Shown piece by piece: positions 35,164 through 44,390 of a DNA stretch of 64,000 bases. This DNA is from UBA1240 sp045599185 (GTDB taxonomy: Bacteria > Spirochaetota > Spirochaetia > Treponematales > Treponemataceae). The DNA lies in assembly GCA_045599185.1 (NCBI GenBank), contig JAZRVO010000021.1, positions 1 to 64,000 of the forward strand, read 5' to 3'. The notes beneath the pieces are model-generated. The model saw only the letters and a list, made by a program, of their open reading frames with translations. It was not told where the DNA came from and ran no database searches. Each line of letters opens with the position of its first letter. Position 1 is the first letter of the stretch. A program made the position numbers and the translations under genes.

Positions 35164-36627
35164 TTATTTTAATTCAAAACTTATAAAATCCACAGCGCCT
35201 GAACCGGCGTAAGTGAAGTACAATGGCTTTTTGCCTTTATCAATAGCAAGGGCTGCACCAAAATCCTGCCAGTCGCCACAAGCTTCTACAGGAATTTCAG
35301 CAACGATTTTACTGTCAGCATCCCGGCCATCCTTAACAACAAACTTACCTTTGCTACAAGCCGCAGACTTTTCGCAAAGCTTACCGGCACGGCCAGTGTC
35401 ACTAGTTCCACGCACCTTTACGCTAATCCAGTTTGCCTTTTCAAAATTAAAATAGCGGTAACCGGCAGTTGCACCATCCTTCATATTGTTTATAAACTGG
35501 TTCGGATTTTCCTCTCTGTCAATTCCTTCCTGAGTAAAAGCCGGATGTTCCTGATTCTGCTGGTCTTCCAAGCTTTCAGTTGTGCCATTTTTACTGTAAA
35601 GATGGCAGGCAATGCGGGCTTCGTAAACTCCTTCATCTTTAAGTGGTCCTCCATTCAAACCGCAGGAAGTAACTTCTGCCTGATAGAATTTTTCTCCATC
35701 AAACTTAATTTCTTCTGCACAAGCCTGGCGGCTAAAAAAGTGTCTGTTTGTCTGGCGGTGATAAAATACATACCACTTGCCGTTTACAAAGGCCACGCTG
35801 CCATGAGTATTTCCACGGTAGTTCAGTGCTTCTTTATTTCCATTAGCCCCAATATCAGAATTACTTACAAGTACACCGCCAAAACGGTAATTTCCCAGCG
35901 GCGTGTCTGCCACAGCCCAGCAAAGTTCATGCATCCAGGTTGAACTGTAAATAAAATAATATTTTCCGTTGATTTTACGAACCGAACTTGCTTCAAAAAA
36001 AGGATGCTCAGCATATTCAGTGCCCGGAGCGGCAGTAATAATTGGAAGATTTTCTACAGGGGCGGTTTTTACAGTCAGCATATCCCGTTCCAGCTCCATT
36101 TTCTGGCTGTTTTTATCTTTATTTGGCATGTCCGCATATCGTGGACTGTTTCCAGAATAAAGGTAGATTCGCTCATCATCATCTATAAAAATACCCGGGT
36201 CAAACTGGCGGGTATCGTTTTCAGTTCCCAAGGCACGGCCATCTGGCCAGCGAACAAAGCCTAAAAACTCGTATTCTCCGGCAGGTTCATCACAAACCGC
36301 AACACCAATTTCCTTTAATACATCCAAACAATAATAAAGGTAAAACTTTCCATCCAATCCCTGACAAACATCCGGTGCCCACAAGGCGTGGCTCCCGTCT
36401 GCATTTCTAGGATCTTGAGTTTTCTTAAAAATTACACCTTCGTAACGCCAGTCAGACAAATCCGTTTCCGGCGCAGACCAGCACACATAATCATTCTGAC
36501 AATAAACATCGCCATTAAATTTGTCGTGGCTGCCATAAATGTAAAGTCGGCCATTAAAAACACGAGGTCCTCCATCTGGAATATACTCGTAACTTGGAAG
36601 ATATGGATTAAAAACCTGATTTTTCAC
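35164..36627 (-). CDS. GH43 family glycosidase with C-terminal CBM6-like domain
   Basis: 487 residues, no signal peptide. The five-bladed beta-propeller catalytic domain spans about 1-330, with the expected triad: Asp18 (YIPDGG), Asp143 (QFDPGIF) and Glu212 (HPFFEASS). The C-terminal 125 residues resemble a CBM6-type beta-sandwich (GYRYFNFEKANWISVKVRG, FTYAGSGAVDFISFEL). Likely an arabinofuranosidase or xylosidase acting on imported plant oligosaccharides. The GTG start follows a GGGGGG ribosome site. No transporter or regulator for the sugar lies next to it. Confidence 0.88.
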   Translation of the reverse strand: MKNQVFNPYLPSYEYIPDGGPRVFNGRLYIYGSHDKFNGDVYCQNDYVCWSAPETDLSDWRYEGVIFKKTQDPRNADGSHALWAPDVCQGLDGKFYLYYCLDVLKEIGVAVCDEPAGEYEFLGFVRWPDGRALGTENDTRQFDPGIFIDDDERIYLYSGNSPRYADMPNKDKNSQKMELERDMLTVKTAPVENLPIITAAPGTEYAEHPFFEASSVRKINGKYYFIYSSTWMHELCWAVADTPLGNYRFGGVLVSNSDIGANGNKEALNYRGNTHGSVAFVNGKWYVFYHRQTNRHFFSRQACAEEIKFDGEKFYQAEVTSCGLNGGPLKDEGVYEARIACHLYSKNGTTESLEDQQNQEHPAFTQEGIDREENPNQFINNMKDGATAGYRYFNFEKANWISVKVRGTSDTGRAGKLCEKSAACSKGKFVVKDGRDADSKIVAEIPVEACGDWQDFGAALAIDKGKKPLYFTYAGSGAVDFISFELK

Positions 36628-36784
36628 TTTGCCCCCCGTTAAAATTCAGCCTGAATTATTCAGTTTTCTGCTTTGCGTAAAACCGAAAGTTTGGTAATTA
36701 CCATTTGCCCAAAAACTGAAAATATTTATAAAATCAGCATTCGGGCTTTTAAATAATTATACATCCTAAAACTGAAAAATGGTT

Positions 36785-36790
36785 TATAAT
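36785..36790 (+). promoter_or_regulatory. -10 box of the cyclase-family gene
   Basis: A perfect TATAAT 25 nt before the ATG, with GGAGA following at 36805; no good -35. Just upstream (about 36685-36748) is a faint, inverted and degenerate version of the 77-bp palindromic repeat (GCCCGAATG and AAACTTTCGG motifs on the minus strand). Confidence 0.4.
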
Positions 36791-36815
36791 TCTTGTTGAA
36801 GCATGGAGACATTAA

Positions 36816-37412
36816 ATGATTTACGATATTACACAACCACTTTTTGAATGCGAAGTTTTTCCCGGCGACCCGAAACCTGAAAAAAAAATAATGCTTAGGC
36901 TGGAAAAAGGCGATGTTTGCAACCTTACGGCTTTTTCAATGTGCGCCCACAATGGAACGCATGTTGATGCGCCTTTTCATTTTATTGAAGACGGCAAGGG
37001 AATTGATAAAATTGCCTTGGAAAAATTTATTGGCCCGGCTTACGTAAGACAGCACAAAGGCGATGTAAGTGCCAGCGATGCAAAAGAGATTCTGGAAAAG
37101 GCAAAGGCCGCCCACAGTGGTGCAGAAAAAAAGATTTTAATAAAAGGCCAAGCGGTGGTTACTTTGGAAGCGGCTAAGGTTTTTGCCGACGCCGGCGTGG
37201 ATTTGGTTGGCAATGAATCGCAAACCGTAGGCCCGGAAAATGCGCCCAAAGACGTTCACCTTGTTCTGCTTGGTGCAGAAGTTGTACTGCTGGAAGGAAT
37301 TAGGCTTGGTGCTGTGCCGGAAGGTGCATACTTTTTGAACTGTGCGCCGTTAAACCTTACGGACACGGATGGCGCGCCTTGCCGTGCCGTGCTGATTGAC
37401 AATTTACTTTAA
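36816..37412 (+). CDS. Cyclase family protein (kynurenine formamidase-like)
   Basis: 198 residues. The Mn/Zn signature HNGTHVDAPFHF lies at about 46-57, with YDITQPLFECEVFPGDP at the N-terminus and a late VGNESQTVG region. Members hydrolyse N-formylkynurenine, isatin or other amides. No tryptophan-degradation genes are nearby, so the substrate is open. GGAGA lies 7 nt before the ATG. Confidence 0.85.
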   Translation: MIYDITQPLFECEVFPGDPKPEKKIMLRLEKGDVCNLTAFSMCAHNGTHVDAPFHFIEDGKGIDKIALEKFIGPAYVRQHKGDVSASDAKEILEKAKAAHSGAEKKILIKGQAVVTLEAAKVFADAGVDLVGNESQTVGPENAPKDVHLVLLGAEVVLLEGIRLGAVPEGAYFLNCAPLNLTDTDGAPCRAVLIDNLL

Positions 37413-37414
37413 GC

Positions 37415-37440
37415 GAAAAACCCCGGCCAAAAACCGGGGT
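37415..37440 (-). terminator. Terminator of the 37457 gene
   Basis: ACCCCGG / CCGGGGT stem (37420-37426, 37434-37440), with TTTTT downstream on the minus strand. Confidence 0.7.
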
Positions 37441-37456
37441 GAAGAACGCGCCAAAA

Positions 37457-37828
37457 CTACCAGTCCCTCCATTCGCCTGTTATGTCTTCGTTTTCATCCT
37501 GAATGAAATTGAAAAAACAGGCTGTTTGAATGATATATGCACAAATGTCTTCCCTCTGATCCGTTTCAATAAGGCTGAAATCGCATTTTTCGTTCAATTC
37601 GTTCAGGGCAAGAACGGCTTTCTTCACGGAATCCATAAAGTTTCCGCTTTGCGCCTTAAAACAGCAAGACATTTCCCTGTAATACGCATTCAAAATCTTC
37701 CTGACTTTCAGAACATCCCAAACATGATAATCACCGTCGCAATATTTGATAAACGCCAGCATTCCAGTCAGCAGGCGCTTTTTTATCAGGTTCAATTCTT
37801 TTTTGCTTTTAGCCATTTCAATTTGCAA
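37457..37828 (-). CDS. Small hypothetical protein
   Basis: 123 residues from a TTG, or 119 from the ATG at 37816. All-helical, with several aromatic and cysteine residues; no signal or membrane helix. A perfect AGGAGG (37845-37850) lies 16 nt before the TTG, too far for a normal start, and no other in-frame start codon lies closer. The start is therefore unresolved. Family not recognised. Confidence 0.5.
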   Translation of the reverse strand: MQIEMAKSKKELNLIKKRLLTGMLAFIKYCDGDYHVWDVLKVRKILNAYYREMSCCFKAQSGNFMDSVKKAVLALNELNEKCDFSLIETDQREDICAYIIQTACFFNFIQDENEDITGEWRDW

Positions 37829-38066
37829 ACTGAAAAGTTTACAACCTCCTTTTTTTTGAAATATAGCGGATAGTGATTCTCTGGTCTATCCCAAAAGAAC
37901 AGACTGTAAAAATTTGTGCAAGGCATTTCAATTTTAACTGATGGCTATAATTTAAAATGCACCGATTATTTAAGCCTGCACTATTGATTAAAATCTTTAT
38001 TTTATATAAACTTATGTAAATCATATTTATTTGAAAGAATCACCGGAAAGAAGGAGGTGACAATAT

Positions 38067-38273
38067 ATGGCAACAATTCAGGTTGACGATTCAGAAAACC
38101 TTGAAAAAGCAATCAAACGTTTTAAACGTATGGTTGAAAAAGAAGGCATCATTCGCGAATACAAAAAACGTGAATATTTCGAAAAACCTTCTACAATTCT
38201 TCACCAGAAGAAAACAACTTTGGAACGCAAACTTTTGAACAAAAAACGTAAGTCTGAAAAAAAAGACTACTAA
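38067..38273 (+). CDS. rpsU: 30S ribosomal protein S21
   Basis: 68 residues, very basic, with the S21 pattern ENLEKAIKRFKRMVEKEGIIREYKKREYFEKPS. S21 helps the 30S subunit engage mRNA. A strong AAGGAGGTGA lies about 7 nt before the ATG. TTGATT at 37984 and TATAAA near 38005 could be its promoter. A strong terminator follows, so it is monocistronic here. Confidence 0.97.
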   Translation: MATIQVDDSENLEKAIKRFKRMVEKEGIIREYKKREYFEKPSTILHQKKTTLERKLLNKKRKSEKKDY

Positions 38274-38293
38274 GTTCTGTTAGTTCTATAAAA

Positions 38294-38325
38294 AATCCTT
38301 TCAGCAAGCTGAAAGGATTTTTTTT
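38294..38325 (+). terminator. rpsU terminator
   Basis: 12-bp perfect stem AATCCTTTCAGC / GCTGAAAGGATT with a 2-nt loop and a T-run. Confidence 0.9.
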
Positions 38326-38329
38326 GCCT

Positions 38330-38755
38330 TTTTAAGCTGGCGGTTATTTTTTTACGATGATTCTAATATAAAAGTTTTACACTTCTTCATAGCCAGCAAA
38401 TAAAAAATATAAGATACAATCAATCCGCATCTAGTTTTCATTTTTTCTTGTATTTTATTTATAAGAAGATTGATACTTTCTCCCAAGGCTTAATCTGTCA
38501 TTCCGAACTGGTTAGCCTTCGGCGGCGGCGCACGGAATCTGCCCGGCTTAATGTTGGATTCTGTACAAAGCCGTAACAGGCTGTCAATTTCAGCAAGATA
38601 AATGGAATTTTTTCAGGCGGAGCGTTTTTTAGAATTTAGTTCATTGCAGAAATTTTTGCAGTACGTTTTTTAAGCAAAATATTCTGGATTTCTGCGCGGA
38701 ATATGGCACATTCTTCTGCCAACAGAAGAATGTGCCGGTAAAAGACGGGTAAAAA
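38330..38755. other. Non-coding gap after rpsU
   Basis: No gene seen. It includes a GC-rich patch (38495-38545) with an interrupted ATTCCG / CGGAAT pair, like the short palindromic debris common in bacterial spacers. Confidence 0.4.
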
Positions 38756-39481
38756 CTATACGGCAGGCGGAACAAAAAGAATGTCACGCTGCAAAAGTTC
38801 GTCAATAAGGCGTTCAAAATAACCGGCGGCGTTTTCTTCCGTTTCTACGTGGTCGTGAATAATGATTATTTCTTCAGCTTCCACGCCTTCCGGGGCACAG
38901 CACACGACCGGTGCAGGTTTTACGGCATTGCCAAAAGCTAACTGCACGTTGGCAAGACTGTTTTCTATAGTAAACTTATTGCCCGGCCTTATGCAGTATT
39001 CCTGAAAATCAAAAGTCCACATGGTATCAACTTTTTTCAGCTGGTCAGCGCCAATGCCGCAGCGGGCATAGGATTTTGCATTGATGCCGGTGTTTTTAAG
39101 GGTTACAAAACCATTGCATCGCAGATATTCCTGAATTTTTTCTGCATTTTTGCCGCCCTGATCGCCATAAGGAAAGCGGAACATTTTGAATGGGCGCTGG
39201 ATATTTGCCATTGCATAGGCTTTTGCAAGCAGTTCTTCGTTCTTTTCAATTTCTGCACATGCCTGTTCAAAGCTTATTTCGCTAAAATGCGGATGGCTGT
39301 AACTGTGGTTTTGCAGAATCATTCCGTGCAGAAGGGCATACACAGCGCCTTCAAAGTTTTTCTCTAAGAATTCTCCCCAGCAGAACATTGTTGCCTTTAT
39401 TTTTCTTGAATAAAGGTAGTCTACAAGTATGCCATTGCGCATGGTCGGCACGTCGTCAATTGTCAAATAGGCAGGTATCAT
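38756..39481 (-). CDS. Polysaccharide deacetylase family protein
   Basis: 241 residues, NodB-like fold. Metal site D10, H59 and H63 (TIDDVP; NHSYSHPHF), then FRFPYGDQGG and a late IIIIHDHVET. No signal peptide, so it probably acts in the cytoplasm on a sugar or nucleotide-like amide. AAGGGG lies 6-7 nt before the ATG. It follows the threonine aldolase gene by 33 bp and is likely co-transcribed. Confidence 0.85.
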   Translation of the reverse strand: MIPAYLTIDDVPTMRNGILVDYLYSRKIKATMFCWGEFLEKNFEGAVYALLHGMILQNHSYSHPHFSEISFEQACAEIEKNEELLAKAYAMANIQRPFKMFRFPYGDQGGKNAEKIQEYLRCNGFVTLKNTGINAKSYARCGIGADQLKKVDTMWTFDFQEYCIRPGNKFTIENSLANVQLAFGNAVKPAPVVCCAPEGVEAEEIIIIHDHVETEENAAGYFERLIDELLQRDILFVPPAV

Positions 39482-39514
39482 TTTTTCCCCTTTTTCTGTG
39501 TTGTTTTTTGCGGT

Positions 39515-40555
39515 TTATTTGCCGCAGTACGGCAAAAGTTCTATCAGTTTGTCCACCGCTTCCGGCGCAGTTGCCCAGCTTGTTGCAAAGCGCACAACGG
39601 TGTGTTCTTCGTCATATTTTTCCCAAAAGCTGAATGATACGGATTTTTTCAATTCTTCCATTAAAGCGTCGGGCAAAATTACAAACTGCTGGTTTGTCGG
39701 TGAATCAATAAAGAACTGATAGTTTTTTTCCTTAAAGGCATTTTTCAATTTTTCGGCCATTAAAATTGCATGGCGGCTTATCTGCATGTACAAGTCGCTG
39801 GTAAAAAGCGTATCAAACTGTGTGCCAAGCAGGCGGCTTTTTGCCAGCAGCGCACCGTGGCGTTTTACAAAATTGTCAAAATGCGGCGGCATGTTGTTTT
39901 TGGTATAAACTATTGCTTCGCCGCAAAGTGCGCCAACTTTTGTTCCGCCAATTGAAAAAACGTCCGTAAGTTCGGCAATTTGCGAAAGATTCAGGCTGAC
40001 GTTAAGGCTTGCAAGCCCATAACCAAGCCGGGCACCGTCCATGTAAAGCGGCAGCTTGAAGTTTCGGCACACTTCCGAAAGTGCTTTCAGTTCTTCAAAT
40101 GTATAAAGCGTACCGTATTCGGTAGGGTGCGAAATGTAAACCATTCCCGGAAAAACCATGTGTTCGTGGTTCTGGTCGGCGTAAAAGTTCTGTACGTAGC
40201 TTTGCAAAACACCGGCATTCAGTTTGCCGCTGCTGTGCGGCAACGGCAGAACTTTATGACCGGTGTATTCAATTGCGCCTGCTTCGTGGCAGCCTATGTG
40301 ACCGGTTTCGGCACAAACCACGCCTTCAAAACTTTGCAGAAGTGAATCTATTACTATCTGGTTACACTGAGTTCCGCCACATACAAACTGTATCTGGGCA
40401 TTGGGGCAGCCGCAGCTTTGTGCTATTTTCTGCTTGGCGCTTAATGTAAACCGGTCATAACCGTAGGAACTAGTCTGTTCAAAGTTGCTTTTTGCAATGT
40501 TTTCCAGTATCTGCGGATGCGCGCCTTCCGTGTAATCGCTTTCAAAATTCAGCAT
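39515..40555 (-). CDS. Low-specificity L-threonine aldolase
   Basis: 346 residues, PLP-dependent beta-eliminating lyase fold. The cofactor lysine is K206 in FSIGGTKVGAL and the PLP-ring Asp is in YMDGARLG (D173). It cleaves L-threonine and allo-threonine to glycine and acetaldehyde. AAGGGAAG lies 6 nt before the ATG. It lies 69 bp after the VOC gene and just before the deacetylase on the minus strand. Confidence 0.9.
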   Translation of the reverse strand: MLNFESDYTEGAHPQILENIAKSNFEQTSSYGYDRFTLSAKQKIAQSCGCPNAQIQFVCGGTQCNQIVIDSLLQSFEGVVCAETGHIGCHEAGAIEYTGHKVLPLPHSSGKLNAGVLQSYVQNFYADQNHEHMVFPGMVYISHPTEYGTLYTFEELKALSEVCRNFKLPLYMDGARLGYGLASLNVSLNLSQIAELTDVFSIGGTKVGALCGEAIVYTKNNMPPHFDNFVKRHGALLAKSRLLGTQFDTLFTSDLYMQISRHAILMAEKLKNAFKEKNYQFFIDSPTNQQFVILPDALMEELKKSVSFSFWEKYDEEHTVVRFATSWATAPEAVDKLIELLPYCGK

Positions 40556-40624
40556 TTTTCTTCCCTTTTATGTTGTTTTATGTTGGTTACAAACTGCGGT
40601 TTTGTTCCAATTCGGCCGGATGTT

Positions 40625-41008
40625 TTATTCGCATATTTCTATTTTGTTGCCGTCAAAGTCTATTATGCAGCTTTCGTAATAGCCGTCGCCGGTTGTGCGC
40701 GGCTCGCTCGCAACGGTAAAGCCGTCATTTTTTAACCGGGCTGTCAATTGGTCTACGGCTTCCCTGCTTCCGGCACTGAATGCTATGTGGTTGTATCCTG
40801 CGTGTTCGGTGCCGGTTTGGCCGGGTAAAACAGCAGGTTTCTGCATAATTTCAAGGCGGGCACCATCCTGAAAGGTTAAAAAGTACGAAGAAAACTGTGT
40901 TTTCGGATTTGTGTATCCGTCATTTGGTTCTGCACCAAAGTATTTTACAAAAAAGTTTTTAGCCCTTTCCAGGATGCTTACGTACATGGCGCAGTGTTCT
41001 ATTTTCAA
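40625..41008 (-). CDS. VOC (glyoxalase/bleomycin resistance) family protein
   Basis: 127 residues. A beta-alpha-beta-beta-beta repeat with likely metal ligands His5 (IEHCAMYV), the Glu of ARLEIMQ, His of YNHIAFS and Glu of NKIEICE. Lactoylglutathione-lyase-like, but such small VOC proteins have varied substrates. The start is a TTG with AAGGT upstream. Eleven bp after the GGDEF gene, so likely one transcript. Confidence 0.85.
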   Translation of the reverse strand: MKIEHCAMYVSILERAKNFFVKYFGAEPNDGYTNPKTQFSSYFLTFQDGARLEIMQKPAVLPGQTGTEHAGYNHIAFSAGSREAVDQLTARLKNDGFTVASEPRTTGDGYYESCIIDFDGNKIEICE

Positions 41009-41019
41009 TTTTTTTTACC

Positions 41020-42093
41020 TTAATGTGGAATTTCTGAGCTGAATGCCACTACCTGATTTCGGCCGTTGCGCTTGGCTTCGTACATGGCTGTATCTGCTTT
41101 TTTGATTATTTCGTGGTAGTTTGCGCCGTGATAAACGGCTGTGCCAATACTTACGGTAAAATGGCAGATGCCGTTTTCGTACTCTTCTACCCTTTGCCTT
41201 ATTTTTTCTGCTACTGCTTCGGTCTGGTTTTCATCAGAATTTGGCAGAATTACTACAAATTCTTCACCGCCCCATCTTATTACAATATCCGAATCGCAGA
41301 TGCAGCTGTTTATTATTTTTGTAAGCTGCACCAGTACCTGATCTCCAACGTCGTGGCCGTATTTGTCGTTTATTTTCTTGAAAAAATCCAAGTCCATCAG
41401 CATAATGCCGGCTTTTTCCATGTGAAAAATGTCTGTGCCTTTTATGCAAAGGTCTGCAATTTTGTTGCGGTTAAAGGCGTGGGTCAGCTGGTCATGCATC
41501 ATGGCGCTTTCCAGCTTAAGCTGAAGGCGATACTGTTCGGCGTAAGATGATTCAAGTATGTGTACCACAACTTCGCTTCCAACAAGGCACGGTATGCCAA
41601 GGGTCATCATAAGGCTTATGCTTTCGTAGTGGTTTATCGGGTACGAAACAAGAATGTCGGCCATTAAAAGCGCATGAAAAAATACAGACCATCGCCTTGG
41701 TGCGCAGAATCCGTAAGCAAGAAACATCAGCTGCATGATAATAAAGCCTTCGTTTGCGTGCTGTTTTATCGGAAGATAATAAATTGCCCAAATGGTGCAC
41801 CACATTATGCCGTGCAGCATGCAGTAGGAAAATGGTATGACTATTTTATAATTGTTTACCCGGCGTACCGTGTATATGTACACAGTAAGAGGCAAAAGCA
41901 TGAAAAAACGCGGAATGAATGTTTCACGAGCAAGGCGGCCAAAAAGCTGACAGTCGGAAATCCAGTAAGTTGTGCTGGCTAAAACAGAAATTATTATTGT
42001 CCATTCTGCCATTTTTCTGAAATAATCGTACTTTGACTGATAGAATGCATCTCTGTCTTCTTTTGTAAGCCGTGCTATGTAGTCCATAATCAT
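41020..42093 (-). CDS. Membrane diguanylate cyclase (GGDEF)
   Basis: 357 residues. About six membrane helices in residues 25-185 form the sensor. The GGDEF domain (about 195-357) has the active-site loop RWGGEEFVVILP and the motifs MLMDLDFFKKINDKYGHDVGD, so it should make c-di-GMP. The inhibitory RxxD site is absent. In-frame ATGs lie at 42093 and 42087. A TATAAT at 42096-42101 (minus) ends 8 nt before the second, another at 42107-42112 ends 13 nt before the first, and there is no Shine-Dalgarno. A short-leader or leaderless mRNA is likely. Confidence 0.9.
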   Translation of the reverse strand: MIMDYIARLTKEDRDAFYQSKYDYFRKMAEWTIIISVLASTTYWISDCQLFGRLARETFIPRFFMLLPLTVYIYTVRRVNNYKIVIPFSYCMLHGIMWCTIWAIYYLPIKQHANEGFIIMQLMFLAYGFCAPRRWSVFFHALLMADILVSYPINHYESISLMMTLGIPCLVGSEVVVHILESSYAEQYRLQLKLESAMMHDQLTHAFNRNKIADLCIKGTDIFHMEKAGIMLMDLDFFKKINDKYGHDVGDQVLVQLTKIINSCICDSDIVIRWGGEEFVVILPNSDENQTEAVAEKIRQRVEEYENGICHFTVSIGTAVYHGANYHEIIKKADTAMYEAKRNGRNQVVAFSSEIPH

Positions 42094-42129
42094 AAATTAT
42101 ACATCGATTATATATTTTGCGCTAGCACG

Positions 42130-42198
42130 CTTGTGCTATTTACTTTTTCTCTAACTGCCATTGATGTAAGCACAAGGCACAGTTTGCATCCGCAAACT
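42130..42198 (-). repeat. Two-hairpin dispersed repeat, single copy
   Basis: Stem CTTGTGCT / AGCACAAG (42130-42137, 42169-42176), then the GTTTGC / GCAAAC hairpin (42181-42198). It contains CTCTAACTGCCATTG, matching the 26.3-kb copy. It occupies the divergent gap between the GGDEF gene and dtd. Confidence 0.75.
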
Positions 42199-42335
42199 CT
42201 GCCCTTTTTTTGTTTTTTTCTTTAACAAAATGCATTTATTGAATTCCCAATAAGCGAAGTCTGGTATTTTTCAGTTTGTGCTTGTGTTTAATAGTTGTTT
42301 TTTGTAAAGTTTAGAAAAGTTTTTTGAGAGGTTGT

Positions 42336-42773
42336 ATGAGAGGACTTGTTCAGAGAGTGCAATATGCAAAATGCGTGGTAGACGGCAAAACTACCGGCGA
42401 AATTGGCAAGGGCTTTTTGCTTTTGCTGGGTGTTACCCACAGTGATACGAAAGAAAGCGTAGAAAAACTTGTTGAAAAGGTGCACAAACTGCGCATTTTT
42501 GAAGACGAAAACGGAAAAACCAACCGTTCCCTTGATGATGTTAACGGACAGCTGCTGGTAATTTCGCAATTTACCCTTTACGCAGACACCAGCCGCGGTG
42601 CGCGCCCCGGTTTTGAACCTGCGGCAAAAGCACCACAGGCAAACGAACTGTATGAATACTTTTTAAACAGATGGCAGGCTCTGTATGGTGACGTTCAGCA
42701 CGGCATTTTTGGCGCTGATATGAAAGTTTCACTTTTAAATGACGGGCCTTTTACCGTTATGCTGGAAGTTTAA
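42336..42773 (+). CDS. dtd: D-aminoacyl-tRNA deacylase
   Basis: 145 residues. Removes D-amino acids, and glycine from tRNA-Ala, mischarged on tRNA. Motifs: RGLVQRVQYAKCVVDG, the active-site SQFTLYADTSRGARP and the C-terminal NDGPFTVMLEV. The ATG at 42336 with GAGAGG 4 nt upstream is preferred over an in-frame TTG at 42324, which would overlap that site. Confidence 0.95.
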   Translation: MRGLVQRVQYAKCVVDGKTTGEIGKGFLLLLGVTHSDTKESVEKLVEKVHKLRIFEDENGKTNRSLDDVNGQLLVISQFTLYADTSRGARPGFEPAAKAPQANELYEYFLNRWQALYGDVQHGIFGADMKVSLLNDGPFTVMLEV

Positions 42774-42841
42774 CAGCCTGAACATTGATTTTCTGATGAA
42801 AAAATTCAGGCTGAAAACTTTCCGCTTACAAATCCTTCTAT

Positions 42842-43492
42842 TTAATAGTAAATTTTTACCATTCCCAAATAGCGCGGTTCGTTATAAGAAACTGAACCGC
42901 TGCTGTCAACAACGGCAAAAGCAAAGGCGGCCACATACCAGGGACCATCGGAAGTTACCGTGCCTTCAAAGTCACCGATACTATCATTCCCCGGATAATA
43001 GGTTGAATTAAACTGAAAGTTACTGCTTCCGTTAGCACGCTTATAGCCGCTTTCTGAATAAATAGTTTCTTTAAACAGCCTGATTGTTACATTCTGATTA
43101 GAAGAGCTAGGAGGAACCGAAATATCATTACCACCAAGTTTTTTATAATTATAATTGTCCAGCTTATTTTTTCCGCCAGAACCTGCTGCAACAACTGAAG
43201 AAGCCTGACTGATGCACGTAGAACGGTCGCTGTAAATTCTGTAATAAATTGCCGTTCCCCTATAAATGTTTCCGGCCGGCTGGTTATAATAACTGGAATC
43301 CAAAGTTGTAAAACGGTACAAATTATTTACAGGGTCGTCGCAGTTTGGAGATGTAACACTGCCACTTGAAGAGCCAGAAGAACCAGAACTGCCACCGCCG
43401 CCACCGCTTACACCACAGGCAGAAAGTACAAAAATTAGGGAAATACCAAACCAGGCTGAAAATAATTTAGAAAAGTAACAGTTTTTTTTCAT
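42842..43492 (-). CDS. Lipoprotein with Gly/Ser linker
   Basis: 216 residues. Lipoprotein signal ending LSAC, then a GGGGGSSGSSGSSSGS flexible linker. The rest is Tyr/Ser/Asn-rich with predicted beta structure. Probably a surface or periplasmic lipoprotein. No Shine-Dalgarno at the ATG. Family not recognised; no partner nearby. Confidence 0.7.
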   Translation of the reverse strand: MKKNCYFSKLFSAWFGISLIFVLSACGVSGGGGGSSGSSGSSSGSVTSPNCDDPVNNLYRFTTLDSSYYNQPAGNIYRGTAIYYRIYSDRSTCISQASSVVAAGSGGKNKLDNYNYKKLGGNDISVPPSSSNQNVTIRLFKETIYSESGYKRANGSSNFQFNSTYYPGNDSIGDFEGTVTSDGPWYVAAFAFAVVDSSGSVSYNEPRYLGMVKIYY

Positions 43493-43647
43493 AGACTGAT
43501 AAGAGAACCAAAAAAATACAGTTTTTTTGGGTTTAGGTTAAGCGCAACGCAGAAATTGCATTAAGTTTTTCTGCACTGAAAGAAACACCAAAAGGATTTT
43601 CAGCGTTTCGTAACATACAAAGCAGCAGACACATAAAGCCTGCTGTA

Positions 43648-43678
43648 ACAAAAAAGCCTGCCGTTTGTAGCAGGCTTT
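43648..43678 (-). terminator. Terminator of the 43687 gene
   Basis: AAAGCCTGC / GCAGGCTTT stem (43653-43661, 43670-43678), with a T-run on the minus strand. Confidence 0.8.
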
Positions 43679-43686
43679 CATATCAC

Positions 43687-44382
43687 TTAAAGTTTTCCGT
43701 TAATTTCAAGGTTCAGCAATCTTGTTTTTGCCAAAGATGTCCAGCCGTCATTAGGAAAAGCTTCAGAAAGCTTTTTATAAGCTTCTGCGGCTTTATCAAT
43801 ATTTCCGCGTGTTTCTTCAATGCGGCCAATATTGAACAATGCACGAGGAGCCGCAACAAAGTTTTCTGTATCAGCAGCCGTCTGCAAATATTTCACGGCA
43901 GAATCCAAATCGCCCATTTCTTCGCTACAAACACCACACTGGTAATAGCAGATGCCGGCTGTATAAGCCTTTGTATTTGCATTAACAGCATCCAGCCAGT
44001 ACTGACAGGCATTTGAATAGTCAGCTTTTGCAAATGCAATTTCTGCCATAAGCATTTTTGCACGAACAGCAACAACGCCCTTTGAATTTGCATCAGCAAC
44101 TGCTTTTGCACGTTCAAACAAGGCACTTTCTTTTGCTGTCAATTCAGCATCTTTCAAAACAGATCTTGCTTCAGAAAGTTCGTAAGTAATTGAATCGATT
44201 TCTGTAAGACCAGTCTGTACTTTTTTGGTAGTTACGCTGGAAATTACCAAAACCAAAGCAACGGCAACAAGAAGTGCCAGAATAATTCCTAAAAACAAAA
44301 AGCGAAATTTAACCAGAAACTGGCTCAACTTATCAGAAAAGCTAACTTTCTCTTCTTTTTTTGCTTGTTCGTTTTGTGACAT
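43687..44382 (-). CDS. Single-pass membrane TPR protein (YfgM-like)
   Basis: 231 residues. A cytoplasmic charged N-terminus, one membrane helix (about 29-51, FLFLGIILALLVAVALVLVI), then TPR helices (about 75-225, e.g. AAPRALFNIGRIEETRGNID). The topology matches YfgM-like proteins, whose TPR domain lies outside the membrane. AGGAG lies 5 nt before the ATG. It starts 8 bp after the Fis-type regulator, so they share a transcript. Confidence 0.75.
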   Translation of the reverse strand: MSQNEQAKKEEKVSFSDKLSQFLVKFRFLFLGIILALLVAVALVLVISSVTTKKVQTGLTEIDSITYELSEARSVLKDAELTAKESALFERAKAVADANSKGVVAVRAKMLMAEIAFAKADYSNACQYWLDAVNANTKAYTAGICYYQCGVCSEEMGDLDSAVKYLQTAADTENFVAAPRALFNIGRIEETRGNIDKAAEAYKKLSEAFPNDGWTSLAKTRLLNLEINGKL

Positions 44383-44390
44383 ATTATCTC

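Noticed and set aside
37839..38024. 61-codon minus-strand frame upstream of rpsU
   Set aside because: AT-rich gap, no ribosome site, no recognisable motifs.
38490..38545. tRNA-Pro fragment or attachment site after rpsU (CTGTCATTCCGA matches the tRNA-Pro 3' end)
   Set aside because: Only 12 bases match, no integrase or second site is near, and the ATTCCG/CGGAAT pair explains it as ordinary spacer palindrome.
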